Shown here one piece after another: positions 11,889 through 24,264 of a stretch of DNA of 64,000 nt. This stretch comes from Cerrena zonata. Taxonomy: Eukaryota; Basidiomycota; Agaricomycetes; Polyporales; Cerrenaceae. Every line of letters begins with the position of its first letter. The stretch's first letter is position 1. The notes beneath the pieces were generated by a model, which was not told where the DNA came from, did not search any database, and worked only from the letters and a program-made list of their open reading frames with translations. A program made the translations under genes and the position numbers. Location of the stretch: assembly GCA_038087015.1 (NCBI GenBank), contig JASBNA010000012.1:124001-188000 (forward strand), in the 5' to 3' direction.

Positions 11889-13936
11889 GGATGTGTGGAA
11901 GTGATATGTGTGGGGTGGGGTGAAAGATAGTAGGTGCCCCTCGATTTCCTCTTAGTTCTCTTTATATATTCTGGCCCTACACGTACTTAAAAGATTCCTT
12001 AGTACTGAAAGAATGGATGGCCCACGAGGTTAGGTCAATCACCTTCTCTCGGAGATTAATTGCACGGGTCGCCGGAGAAGCCTTTGCGTCTCTAAATGGT
12101 AAGGGCCTGTGAGGCTTTGACGTATCGGTCTCATTTTACCCTTTCCAGTCGCCAGGACTACAGGGAGGACAATGCGCGAAAGCTGATCCACGCTGTTCAT
12201 GTAACTCCGCTCGAGATGGCTGAACCCGATTGTAGAGTTGGTGGCTGAAAGAGTGACTCGGTGGACATATATCACGAGAAAAGTACGTCTTCGGGACTGG
12301 CATTCACATTTACCAGACACCGCCGAGGCCAATGGATGGAAAGTGATTGGCATTGACGAGATACGTCCATCAGTTGATCACCGGCAAGCATTGGCCTATA
12401 TCTCCACGGCTGGGAACCTGTATCCATATACAGGCGAGTGTGCGATGCAGCCACAGAGATGAGATAGATCTATTTCGTTCCGAGGGTAAGGTCATTGTCA
12501 AAGCATGAAGAAAATCCGACTCACCACTCGAGAGGCGAAAATAAACCACTATCATCCTGGTCTTGCGTCAAGGCTCGTTTAAAGCGTTCAATAGGACACA
12601 AAGGTCTGTATTGTGCACAACTAAAGTAATCCGACTCCTGAGACAACCTCGGAAGTAGTCAGATCCAACGATCCACCGAACAAAGATGCGCGTCTACCCC
12701 TGACGGGCTGCTTCAATGCCTCGTCTTTCGGGTGGCGTAAACGGTCACCGGTTATCGTGTGTACATCTATTTATGTGATGTCAATCACTCCTCTTCGCGG
12801 TCTTTTAGGTTCTTTCCTGTGGCTTGAAATTGATGTCCCGTCAGCGAATTGACTCGTCAAGCGCAATTAGAATACAAGTCCGGACGAACTTGCTACCATT
12901 ATAAGTAGCCCTAGGCGACCCTTAAACCCGCTTTCATCGATTTCAATTTGAAGAGGGTAAAAATCACCCCCCTTTAAACTACTGAAGCTTGGGAGTGAGG
13001 TGCGCACCGACATGTATTTGGCTGTTGATCGATCTGTATGCAGTGTACACTTCTACTCGTCACGTCACAGAAATGAAGCTCTGTTGAGTTTGGTTAATCA
13101 ACTCCTAGTATATTATTTGCGTACCAAGGTTGAAGGACGAGACAAACGAGAATCCGAAGTCGATCCAATATGCGTGTCAGAACTTTATGTGCTTTCTAAT
13201 GATTGAACGGCATCGATGATCATTCGTAGAGTAGATGAGGACACAAGCACTGTGGAAACCTGGTCTAGAACTCAAAACATCATCCACCAAAATGTTGTTT
13301 AGAAAACGTTACCTATCATACAAGTATGACATTACTGAAACAAAAACCCTTGTGGCTCGCTGATGTGAACGGGACGGCGAAAAGTGACCTGTCAGTGTAC
13401 ATAAGGTCGAGTTTACTCAAGTTTGAGTAGTTTACCGTTAGGTCTACTCCTGTTGCTACATTCCAGAAGGCTCCATTTGAGATGAACACTGGCCGCGGTC
13501 ACCGGTGTTGGGAAGAACGACGAACTTGTTAAACTTGTTCTGGGGTCACGCTGTTAGTAATAGAATATGTGTCATAGTGAAGCGCTGGCTAACTACTGGT
13601 AGCCTCTACTATTTGACAGTAAGTCGGTAGTGCTTCTTTCTGTGCTCTCGTACTATAGCCCAATGCCTTCTCTTTAATCCAACACTAGTCATAGCAGCCA
13701 ATCTCACAGTAAGATAAATCGCCACTATAATGTGCCGCTGCCTAAGTATCTTCAGAGGCAATGCCTCAGAATATTCGGACTCGAGTCTCCTTAGTAACTA
13801 TTCGCGGGAAACTCAGGCTATGATTGGGATTCAATTCAAGTTAGCAATTTGGCTGTACTTCTTGACATCGCGTTACTATTATTGATTCTGTTCAAAATAC
13901 ATAGCGAAACTACCCTAAATCGACAGTGATTTTCGT
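11889..13936. other. Intergenic interval without a supported gene
   Basis: About 2 kb between the zinc-finger gene and the fungalysin gene. Open frames here are short (up to about 104 codons), overlap on both strands and show no recognisable domain. No tRNA, long repeat or transposon end was seen. The first ~200 bp probably hold the promoter of the zinc-finger gene. Confidence 0.5.
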
Positions 13937-16079
13937 CTAGCATCCAGAAGGAACAGAGGTGCTGTCAACATGGTTGGCAGCGCCGACACCAAGACCACGG
14001 CTAGCGAATGCCCTCCAAAGAGTACACCTGTTAGCACCACTGTATCTGTTGGCATCAGCCTGAATCCAGGCATCACGAGCGGTAGGGAGAGTGGGGTTGC
14101 AAGGTTGGAGGGCCAAAGCGTCGAGGAAGAGGTGCAGGAAGACTGAGTTACCAGCGGTGCTTCTGAGGATAAGAAGTACGTTAGCTTATGTCAGATAATG
14201 TATAGCAAGAGAGACATACGCTGGGTTAGTCTTAGCGTCGGCGGCGAAGCCGTGAGCAGAGACGAGGGAAGCGTAGACGTTGTGCAAGAGGTTGGCCCAG
14301 ACCTCACCAATGTCGTGGACTTCGTTGAGGGTACGAATAGTGGAGTAGCGAAGAGGGTTGACTGATGCGCTAGTAGAGTAAGGGTTGCTTCGGATACCAG
14401 CACTGTCATTGATGACATATGAGCCTATAGTGATATCGGGAACAGACGAAGTCTTCTGCTCGGTCCATACGGCGAGTGCGTCAGACCAGCCCTCGCCCAT
14501 ACCACCAGCTTCAGTGGTTTGGAGACAACGGCCAGTTCCGCCACCAGTCAAACGGTTGGTAATACCGTGAGTCATCTTAAAAAGGACGTCAATATAAGCA
14601 TATATTCAATGGGCTGGGCGACAAGAAATACGAACCTCGTGGACGATGATATCGTTCTCGAGAGAACCATCCCTCTGAGGGTTGGTAATATCCCAAAGGA
14701 ACATCCTCATCCTTCCACTTTGACCATCGGGAGGGGTGCTGAAGTCAGCATTATTGATCGATGCACTGTCTTGGACGCTGACAGTGACACGATCGTTAGC
14801 ACGTCCACCCTTGCCAAAGTTGTTGGTCTGGAAGTTGAAGGCAGCCTCGGTGAAGCCGTATCGGTAGGCAATATCGTGAACAGTGTTGACGATGTAGAAA
14901 GCGTTCACTTTGGCAGCAGCAACGTTAGCAGCAGTTGTAGGAGCTTGGGTGGCGCTCTGAGTGTAGATGAACTGGCCAGAGGATGATTGGGCAGCGGTAG
15001 CTGTGGTTGCGCCCTTGTAGGCAACGACGTTGTTGCCGCTGATGAATAATATTAGCTAGACCGAAAGACGTGAGGGTCAGGTAGAACATACGCAGTAGTG
15101 GTTGTTGTGGTAGTGCCGTCAGAGTGCCAGCCTTGGGGAGAGGCAACAGTATCTTGAGGATCAGCCAAGGTCTCAAAGCCCTCTCTCGGGTCCTGCTTCT
15201 GAATAGGGAGGACACGGTACTAACAAAGAGGGGATCAATATTTACATCAGAGGTGAGTGAGAAGGCAACATACGGTAGCCTTGGAGACAAAGTCGGTAAC
15301 AGAGATGACGTCCGCAGTGTGAGCATCAACGAAGGCCTCGTACCAAGTACCAGCCTCCTCATTGCGAACTTGTAAGACATGCGCAAGTTTGAGGGAGCCG
15401 TCCTGTTGGGCAACATACTCAAGGGAGGGCTCGGGGAATTCATCAGCCACGAACTTGCCATTCAAGGCCTCTTCACCAGCCTTGATAGCGTCCTCGACGG
15501 TAACGGTAGGTTCAGAGACCTTGGCTATGAAACAGAAAGGATTAGGCTCTAACTATGGCATAACGACGTATAAACCACCGTACCGCTTCTAGCCTTGACG
15601 AAAGAACTACCGAAGGCGACGACTTTATTCTCCGAGTTGAAAGCAATGTTGGCAACAGCGTTTGCAACAGGAATTCCGTTGACGGTTTGTTGGACATAGG
15701 CATGGCTTACACCATCTATGAAGCTGGTGGAACGGATGTGGACGTTGTCGTCACTGACACCAAGCTTCTCAGAGATATAAGCAACTGTGGCATCCTCCAC
15801 GGTGGCGTCAGCACGCTTGGACAAGGCGTGTTCGACACCAGCACCGAATGTCTATACAAACTTGATATTAGAATAACTATAAGGCGAATGCGATATAAAA
15901 TTGCATACCTCATAAGTAGACTCCGGGTGATAGGTCTCAATCTGAAGGTCCCTGCCAACGTTACGCACACGGTGGGTAGTGTACTTAGCATCGGGAGCGA
16001 AGGGAACAGCAAGGGTCGCTGTGGTCGCGTAGAGGACCGCGAGGAGGACTGAAGCAAAGAATTTGTTGAATGCTGCCAT
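13937..16079 (-). CDS. Fungalysin, secreted M36 metallopeptidase
   Basis: Seven exons (16079-15909, 15851-15584, 15524-15274, 15219-15092, 15038-14636, 14575-14220, 14162-13937) give about 600 residues in frame, the usual size for preprofungalysin. It is an extracellular zinc endopeptidase. Residues 1-24 form a signal peptide ([18 protein letters not shown]). The following ~200 residues are the FTP-type propeptide ([34 protein letters not shown]). The catalytic domain contains HEMTH at about 406-410, with the Glu active-site base and two zinc-ligand histidines. The third ligand Glu is in GGMGEGWSD at about 435. Intron 5 falls exactly between HE and MTH. The C-terminal part ([19 protein letters not shown]) and final cysteine are present, and all key residues are kept. 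Confidence 0.93.
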
Positions 16080-16192
16080 TGGGAAGAGTGAGAAGTGCTG
16101 AGAATACCGAGACTGGACTGGTGAAGGTCTGTCTAAAGCTAGGAAGACGGGGGAAATGTCGTCGCCTGAAGTTTACCAGTAACTAAACCGAG

Positions 16193-16200
16193 CTTTTATA
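16193..16200 (-). promoter_or_regulatory. TATA box of the fungalysin gene
   Basis: TATAAAAG on the minus strand, about 114 bp upstream of the fungalysin ATG, a fitting distance for a core promoter with a short leader. Confidence 0.55.
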
Positions 16201-17164
16201 TCAAAGTACGCCATCTTGAAGCATGTGAGGATGAAGGTGCCAAGGGAAGGCATCTATATGACTTTCCCCTTACATGTCTAGGCAGTTTCTCGTGAGGAAG
16301 AGGTCAGCTCAGCAACAGACACGTATGTGGATGCATTCATATGGACGAGGTACGGGTGTCAAGTAGAATTATATTGAAACAAGAGACGAAGAGTACGAGT
16401 TCGAACAGGCTATTAGACGGACCGGGTCCGTGAGCCTTATGCTTCCGTTGGGGATAAGGACAACAGTGTGGAACAATCGAAACTTGGCGTAGATTGCATA
16501 TGTACATTCAATTGCTGGGCGGAATAAGCCATCGCGTAACCTCATATGATCTTCAAGTTATGAGGAATCTCGAGTAAAAGGATGACGAAATCAATCACAA
16601 ACTACCTTGTGCCACATGGCACATCGAGAGCAGTAAGAGCAGGGATATGTTGTTGGTATGCAGTGGGCATACGCTATGCAGGCGCATCTCCCTTGGCGAA
16701 AGGCATGCCGAGGAAGCGTTATCAGGCCAAGATTCAGTGTCTTGCGGAAGCAGCAGGCAACAGGTAGCCTAGCTGACGCTCGGATGTTCCTGTTTGGAAA
16801 ATATTGGGTGAGGCCATGAAAGTAATACATACACTCACTTTACAACTATCGAAGTAGCTTCGGAATCTAATATTCCAAGTTCAACGACGTAAGTAGAAGG
16901 CTGTTGGCGATTTACTAGCGTTTAAAATGGGCGCTTGATATTCCGGGACCTGCCGGGCTGGCCATTTTCAAGGTCCGCGAAGTGGTATTGATGCATCAAC
17001 CTGAGTCGCCCGTCCGAACGGTCAAGGCTTCAAGTTCAAGTTCAAATTCATTCTCAGGTTGGGTCCTTACTCTAGTAATCCTTTTATTATGTTGTGGATT
17101 GAAAATAGAAATTACTCACAGACATCACCTTGAACAGGACTTCAGGAGCTGAACGGCGCATATT
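16201..17164. other. Intergenic interval between divergent genes
   Basis: This stretch separates the fungalysin gene (minus) from the dynactin gene (plus) and should hold both promoters. Only short, domain-free open frames are visible. Around 17028-17052 there is a short AAGTTCAAGTTCAAATTCA repeat-like tract. Confidence 0.5.
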
Positions 17165-18070
17165 ATGTCTGCTCTTGGAAGTATATTCTTAGGAGACGTT
17201 CAACGCCAACGGATTCTCGCGAGTTCGACACCACCTTCGTCTCCTCCGCCGAGTGTCTCTCCATCTGCCATCTCACACTTCCCAGACATTCTAAATCTAT
17301 CTCCGAAGCATCGTGATCAGCCAGCACCTTCTCAAATATCCCCTGCTCTGTCACTAGATTTGCGGGTCAGATGGTTAGAAACGCTCCTCTTTGGAGCCAA
17401 ACAGGACTGCAAGACTCGTGGTGTTGAGATCTCCAATCCCTCATTACTACGAGGTATTGAAGATCTTCAGCACAAGATTGACACCATTGTTCAAGGAAAC
17501 GATGGCCTACGTCGATTTATGGAGCATTGTAAGGACGAAATACTGTTTTCTGAATATAAGACTCACCTACAATTAGACGAGCAACATGCTCATCTCTTGA
17601 CGCCATCGTTTGCACTATCTGGAACTGTTCCGGTATCATCGCCCTATGAGAATATGTCGTCGAGCGAACTAGAGGCATTTCTCACGGAAATGGAACAGGA
17701 CATCAAAGCTGCCGACAGCGACCTTCGCGAGATCGAGGCTCTCGAAAAGAAAAATGTCACTGCAGCCGGGAAACTCACTGATTATGAATCTCTCAAGCCC
17801 CGCCTCGAGAAACTTATCGAAGCACATACCGAGGATCTCCAACTAGCCGCCGATTTGGAAAAACGCGTCGCGAACCTAATGGATCACTATGCTACTCATG
17901 TCAGTTTGTTACTATTCACCTCTTATTAACTTCTGCTCATAGTAAGGCTGTAGATGGATACCTTGTCTGAGCTTTTCGTCGCCTGGGACGATACAATCGA
18001 GGAAGCAGACTCGCAAGCGACGAAACTGCAGCGAGACCAGGACGAAAGACAACGACTTGGCTACGAGTGA
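17165..18070 (+). CDS. Dynactin subunit 3 (p22/p24) homologue
   Basis: Three exons (17165-17528, 17577-17899, 17954-18070) code about 267 residues. The 48-nt first intron is a multiple of three and stop-free, so it reads through in the raw frame. Removing it turns FMEH-CKDEILF... into FMEHYEQHAHLLTPSFAL. Dynactin p22 sits in the shoulder of dynactin, the dynein activator for microtubule transport and nuclear migration. Seen: a coiled-coil-rich protein with LRVRWLETLLFG near the start, a long heptad region ELEAFLTEMEQDIKAADSD, and an end LSELFVAWDDTIEEAD. That end resembles the KQFVQWDELLCQLE tail of the animal subunit. The Ser/Pro-rich N-terminal 50 residues are extra. Assignment rests on overall pattern and the C-terminal match. 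Confidence 0.65.
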
Positions 18071-18350
18071 TGGAAACGATTTTAGTCTATACCATATACC
18101 CGACGGAGAGTTAATGATAATAATATGCATTACTAACACGGAGATGGCTTTGCATGCCCTTGTTGAGTGATCCCTAGGAAAATGTACGCCGTTTTTCCCC
18201 GCGCACTACATCCAGCATTCCTATCAGTCTCAAACTTGGTGGCTTCAATGGTCTTCTTGGAAATTATGAGGCCGATATTATCTTAGCAATCCGTCTTACG
18301 TTGTCGCTCAGCAAAATATAGATCAAAGCATGCCAGTCCACTACAGACGC

Positions 18351-21300
18351 CTAGATATTATCCTCCGGCTCATCCTCAATCAGCTTAGCATAATCCTCGT
18401 AGCTTGCGAATGTAGGCAACGAGCGAAGTTTCTTCTTCTTGCTCTTGCTGTCATCGTCCCCGCGTTTTCTCTTCTTCCCTCCATCAATACCTCCCCATTC
18501 TTCCTCTTGCGGTGCTTCATCTTCACTGCCAACATCGGATCCGTCGTACTCGACGAGGCCTTCTGGGACATCGGCATCAAGAGAAAGGAGATCCTCTGCG
18601 TCAGAATCTTCAGCTAATGATAAGGCATCATCATCGTCGCGCTCCTCATCCTCATCTTCGTCCTTCTCGTCTTCGTCTTCGTCGTCGCCCAATTCAGCTT
18701 CATCTTCATCTTCCTCATCTTCGTCCAAGTCAGATGGCATCTCGTCGCTATCGTCCATGAGATCATCACCCTGAAGCTCTGTAGGCATCGTAGCTTTCAT
18801 AACCTATTAGAGAGTTGAGTGAATTGGTATATCATTGTAGCACAGAAAATATCACAAACCTTCCAAATCTCCGCTTCCTCCTTATCACTGTCTTCTTCAT
18901 CCTCATTTTCCTCACCACCCTCCTCATCCTCGTCCCCATCGTCCTCCAAATCCTCATCCTCATCCTTCCCTTTCCTCTTCGAAGCCTTTTTCTCCCTCTC
19001 CTTCTCCAACTCATGTTTCCTCGTGAAATACTTGTAGAAAAATATCTCATCCGCCGGTACATCTTCGACCCTCTTCTTCCACCACGCCTCTCCATTAAGA
19101 GGTGCGTTTCTACCCGCCATCGCCTCACCCCTCACCAATTTGACATTGGTTCCATCGAGTGAGCTAGCCGAAGGCTGCATGGCGCTCGCGCCCTTTGTTT
19201 GGGGCTTTTTCGGGTTCTTGTAGACGAATTTATCGAGGAAGTGAGAGAGGGTGTTGAGGGAAAGGTCTGCGGAGGCCGTGATGGGAACTCCGGTGAGGAG
19301 TTGACGGGCGTGGAGAGATATGGCAGGATGATAGTGATAAAGGAGGGGGAGCTAAACAAACAAATAGGTTAGTAGACATAGATTCAGGAGAGTAAATCTA
19401 CTGACCAATTCGTAAAGAGGAGAGGTAGCAGCATGCGCGTATTGGGGATCGCGTTTACGAGGATCATACTCCTCGCCGTCAGCGTTCTTTACACCCTTGT
19501 TCGAGCTAGTAAGAATGTCTCGAAGTCCAGAGACGGTGCTGAAGAGTTCTCCAAGAAGGTAAAGACCCCCGGAGACAAACTCGGTCCCACCAGCTCCTCC
19601 AACACCAGACACTAGTACTTGGACGAACCTCCTCACAAAGGCTTTCACTCTGTCGAGATTATGGTCCGCCTTGAGAGATTTGAACAGCAAGTTCAAGTAC
19701 ATCGCTTGCTTGTTCGACTTGGCTAGACGCTGATCGATCAAAGATGCGTATAGTGTTCGGTAGAATCGATCCATCAGAGTGGCACCGTAAGAAGTCTCGC
19801 CGGTCTTTGACGATGAAGGTGCTGAAGAGAGAGTGGTGATGACTTGCAAGATAAGCATCAACGCCTGGAGAGAGATGTTGAACGTCGAAGTATGAGTGAT
19901 TAGGAATAGCGTGTCGATGTGTTTCTTGAACATCTCGTTGCCAGATCCGACGTCCACCTTCGCGAAAGGTAGAGCACGGTTGACGCCAGTCAAGATAGCA
20001 CTGATCAGTCGTGAATTGGAATCCTCAACCTCAGCGAACCCGGCAGCTCCTCGAACTTCCTTCGCCTTGCCTTTCGACTTCTTCTTGCCATCCTTCCCGT
20101 CTTTCGAAGGGACATCCTCGACAATAGACATCGCGTCATCCAAATCGTTACCATCGCCCTGAGTACCCAACACCTCCCGGAACATTTCGAAATAAGCTTC
20201 AATAAGAAGCCTCGCAACGTCTCGGTCATGATCACTAGGTGTCAACACAACCTGGTTCAGCGTAACGGCCGAATAATACCAAGCATGTGTGTTCCAGCGT
20301 TCCATCGTAGGGGTTTTGGTCGCTTTATCCTTGCCTTTACCCTTATCCTTTGACTTTTTAGGCTCGTCATCGGTAAAGCGAACGTGGGTGTTGAATTTTT
20401 GTTTCTCTTCTGATTGTTGAGCTTGAGCGGAGGTAGAAGCGGCGGGTCGGAAGATGAGTGAACGAATTTCGCGGACTATGACGTTTTTCATGGCGGGGTG
20501 CGCTTGGAGAACTTGGAGGAGGTGATACGAGGCACGGGAGCAGACAGATTTTTCTGTGTCACCCTGACGTAAGGATAATATTAGTGGTCGGAAAGAGGAA
20601 GGACAAACGGGGGAAAGTAGAATTACAAGCTTGTTGACGAGCAAACGCAGAAGATTTTGTTCCTGTTCTGGTTTATCTCGCAGGAGGGTGAAGATGAAGG
20701 CTAGAGATTGAGTTCTGACGTAGGGCAAGGTATCCAGAGAGTAGGTCTAAAGACATGTAAACATCGAATTTTTGGATACTCGATTTACAACGTACCTCGA
20801 GGGTCTGAAGGATGTGGAAGAAATATTTCTTGAGCCAATCTTCGAAATACCACATGATAAGATGTTGGTCCGTAACCTCCGGATGTAAGAGAAATGTTTG
20901 GTCACGGAAATACCTGAATTAATGTCAAATTGGTTCTTGTAAGGAAGGAAAAGAATCAAATCCTACTTTAATTTTCTTCCCGGTGCACCACCACCTATCC
21001 ACCAATCGACAACACACCTCATCGCCTTCAATCCCTCATCTCGTCCACCCTTTCCACGACCACGTTCCGCCATAGTACGCAGAGATTCCAACGATTTGGT
21101 ATTGTGTATGGGACTTGCTTGTACGAGCAAAGTAAGAGCACTGAGCCTATCCGAAAGCGTACCCTGCGAGAGAATAGTATTCAAGAAATGAGAATCAGAT
21201 GCGCTGTGTCCGGTGGACGCAGCAGAGGCTTGATACTGTTCAGCATCTTTTTGAAGTAAATTTGCGGCTCGTTCGGATAGTGAAGATAATTGAGAAGCTG

Positions 21301-21876
21301 AAGGGGTAGGTAGAGGGGATTTTGGAGGGGTAAGTGGGGCAACAAGAGAGTACCATTGAGGACCAGGTGGGAAGACAAGTTTTGAGTTATTTGGTGGAAG
21401 ACTAGGAGCAGAGATGGCAGGTGCAGAAGGTGCGGATGGGGCATCTTCCTTCGCTTTCGGCTTTGGCTTGTCTTTCTTCTTTTCACTCTTCTCGGCGGGT
21501 TTCTTCTCGTCTTTTCGTTTTGACTCCTTATTGAATGTCTTCTTTGGTGAGGGAGGATCTACTTTTTCCTTCCGTTTTGGTTCAGGATCTTTACCTAACT
21601 GTAGACCGCTGAGAAATTGTGAGACGTCTGAAGTCAATACGGCCTGATTGAATGGGTCAAAAATGACGGAGATATCAAAATTTAAGCTGGACATACATCG
21701 ACAGCCTGGTCTCCAGTAGTCAACTCCCCTTCACCCTTTGAACCCTTCAGTAATTCGGCATCGCCATCCTCTTCGAGCTGGTCCAAAGCGGTATCTTTCG
21801 ATCGCTTGCTGGGTTTTGGTGCGACATCCTTGTGTTTCAAGCCTTCATGTTTCTTGGATGTTTTCACCCGTGCCAT
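18351..21876 (-). CDS. MAK21: Ribosome biogenesis protein MAK21/NOC1 (CEBPZ family)
   Basis: Seven exons (21876-21697, 21643-20967, about 20913-20796, 20746-20627, 20563-19406, 19351-18860, 18803-18351) sum to 3,198 nt, giving about 1,065 residues. NOC1 works with NOC2 in nucleolar pre-60S assembly and export. The CBF/Mak21 signature is clear: YFRDQTFLLHPEV, IMWYFEDWLKKYFFHILQTLE, LPYVRTQSLAFIFTLL, KPEQEQNLLRLLVNKLGD, EKSVCSRASYHLLQVL and HPAMKNVIVREI. The N-terminus is lysine-rich. The C-terminal 250 residues are very acidic, with long D/E runs, and end in a KKRKR basic patch, typical of nucleolar factors. The acidic runs produce long serine-rich shadow frames on the other strand. It is divergent with PAF1, with 235 bp between start codons. 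Confidence 0.92.
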
Positions 21877-22111
21877 GTTGGAACAAGTACGAGCGTAATG
21901 AAAAGGAGGTTACGCCAGTCCTCCGTAAAGGTGATCAAGCCAAAGTTAGCCTGAAAGTAAAATGTAACATTTGGCGCCTATTGCATTGTGAACGCGATCA
22001 TGGGCGCTAAATTGACCTTCGTTTGCTCTGACCGCGACTCGAATTGGCGGTTGCACCGAACTCCTAACCTGGGATCGAATACTAACCTGCCGTCCACTAG
22101 CTATAAAAGCA

Positions 22112-23753
22112 ATGAGCGTGAAGAAGAGGTGAGAACATCTAACCCTAATGTAACGAAGGTCATACTTATATCCAGTATCTAGTAAATTGGACCTGCTCGT
22201 CCGGGTTCGATATTCGAATCCCCTTCCACCTCCACCATGTCCCCCGAAGCTCCTCGACATCCCCTACAAACCCTTTGCGATATACGCGTCCTGAATTTCT
22301 AAATGAGCTCGCAAATGACACACCCCTCCCCATGATCGTAGATGCCGAAATGGGCATGCCGTTAGACCTTAGCCAATTCGAGTGCTTGTGGGATGAGAAT
22401 ATGGATGATTCTGGTGCGTAGTGTGCGTTTTGTTGTCCTATTTTCCTCCTTTTATGTATGTGATATACTAAACATCCAGCCGATAGCACTGAACCCCGAT
22501 CCAAATAACCTCCCTCCTTTGGACCCTAAAGATCAATTCTTGCTCGACAACGCGCCGGGTACATTCACCTCGAATGGCTTCTCAACATCAGCCTCGGGAA
22601 CATCTACACCCACAATAGTACCCAACGTCACATGGCTACGAAAAACCGAGTACCTTACGCGAGACAGCGACAGTTCAATGCGTGTAGGATCCACACAAGA
22701 AGCGTACGTCCTATGACGTATGAACCGATACAATTCTTAATATCGATCTATAGAAAACAAGCCGAAGTGGCTATTGACGTTTCGCGTTTCGCTCAACTAC
22801 AGACTATCGAGTCGTCGTTTGCCGCGACAGACAACTTCGACCTCACATCACTAAAACACCCGAACAAACCTGGTGTTTCTGCTGTAGATTCCTATGAAAT
22901 CTTCCCAGATGCAGAACTCTGGGCAAATGCTTACGATCTTTTCCGCTTCTCTGAACGGCCAGGAGAACGGCCACCAGATGTGGGTGTTCAAAGAGGCGAG
23001 CTTCACGAGACGTATTCTAACAGGCTCTTTTTCAGGTTGAGGATCCTCGTCTCGACTGTGCTATTCTACGACCCATGGAATCCGACGGTGATCACTTCTT
23101 GGCTTATTATCTGACGAAAGAAGACGAAGCCGCGGTACGTTTCAAAGAGGAACGACTGGCTCGTGATCCCAGTGCTCCCGAAGAGGAGGTCAGTCATACA
23201 TTTGCGTATGTTCGTGTGCCTGTTTGGTTCTTAATAATCTTTCGACAGCCAACACCTTTCCACTTTGCACGAGATTACGAAGTCGTCAAAGTGGAACAGG
23301 AAGTTCCAAACGAATTCCTGCTTATGATCCACGATGGCGAAGATGAGGACATCAAGGATGATGATCTCTTCGGGAAACCAAAACCACTCCGTCCAAAAGC
23401 CGCTTACTACAAGAACATTGAACGAAAAATGGTCCTCAAGAAGAAACGTGTCGACGTAAGTCCCTGACTATCCACCTTTCGAAAGACTAACGTTGACGTC
23501 CGGAAACTAAAAACAGCAATTCGACACATACCACGACAAATGGCATGTCGTCAAAGTCACACATGTTCCCATGTCCAAAGAAGAGGAAGACGAACGGGAA
23601 GAAGTACTCGCAGAAGTTATGGATCCTATGTATCTACTCGGACGTGCAGATATGGATGCAGAAGGTGAAGTGGAGACTGAGGATCATGCGACGAGTAGGC
23701 CGGAAAATGGAATAGCAGGGTTCGTAGATGCTGTAGATGTTTTTGGCGAGTGA
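22112..23753 (+). CDS. PAF1: PAF1, RNA polymerase II-associated factor 1 (one-base frame break)
   Basis: Seven exons (22112-22128, 22183-22413, 22487-22703, 22754-22979, 23036-23188, 23249-23455, 23517-23753) follow the PAF1 family from end to end. PAF1 is the core of the Paf1 elongation complex on Pol II in the nucleus. Seen: MSVKKSKLDLLVRVRYSNP, PPPPCPPKLLDIP, TNPLRYTRPEFLNELANDTP, NVTWLRKTEYLTR, SYEIFPDAELWANAYDLFRF, EDPRLDCAILRPMESDGDHF and HFARDYEVVKVEQE. The acidic C-terminus ends VDVFGE. Exon lengths sum to 1,288 nt, one more than a multiple of three. The surplus base lies between LLDIP and TNPLRY, in the run CCCC at 22261-22264. Reading on from the ATG at 22112 hits a stop soon after. 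The first exon is only 17 nt. Confidence 0.88.
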
Positions 23754-24264
23754 GTTGTTTTGCGTGTATATTTGATTATGATTATCGCTTCTTTTTTCCT
23801 GGTGAGGGCCGAAATAGAGCAGGTGGCCAGGTGTTGCTTAATTTCGTGAGTACACATTCTGTAGAGATCGCCGCGAGCCATTAGCCTGGTATCTGCGAGG
23901 CTATGATGGATTTCCAAATTTGCATGGAAGATTTGATCGTAATCGTTAATTAATCTCCCAACACGAACTGTCCCCTGGTCGATCATTGATGCTTGTCTCC
24001 GCTCACAGACAAGCCTCCCAGACATAGTAAATACTACCTTCTGAATGATACCTGATCGTCGTCTGACATGTATGACATACCGTCAATGTACGACGGCGAT
24101 GACCTTACCGTAGAAATGCTCAAATGCAAATAGGTATGGCGTATGCATCCTTGGATTCCTCTCACAGTCTACAATATAATTCGGAGATTGATTTGATCGA
24201 CCTGTCATTAGGGCACTTCTTAAGTATTTAGGTTGAAAGGTGAGATATTCTGACTCCCAACGAC

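Noticed and set aside
14519..14986. 155-codon plus-strand frame within the fungalysin gene
   Set aside because: Antisense to conserved catalytic exons, with no family match of its own.
18439..19037. Long serine-rich and hydrophobic plus-strand frames
   Set aside because: They are antisense shadows of the Asp/Glu-rich C-terminus of MAK21.
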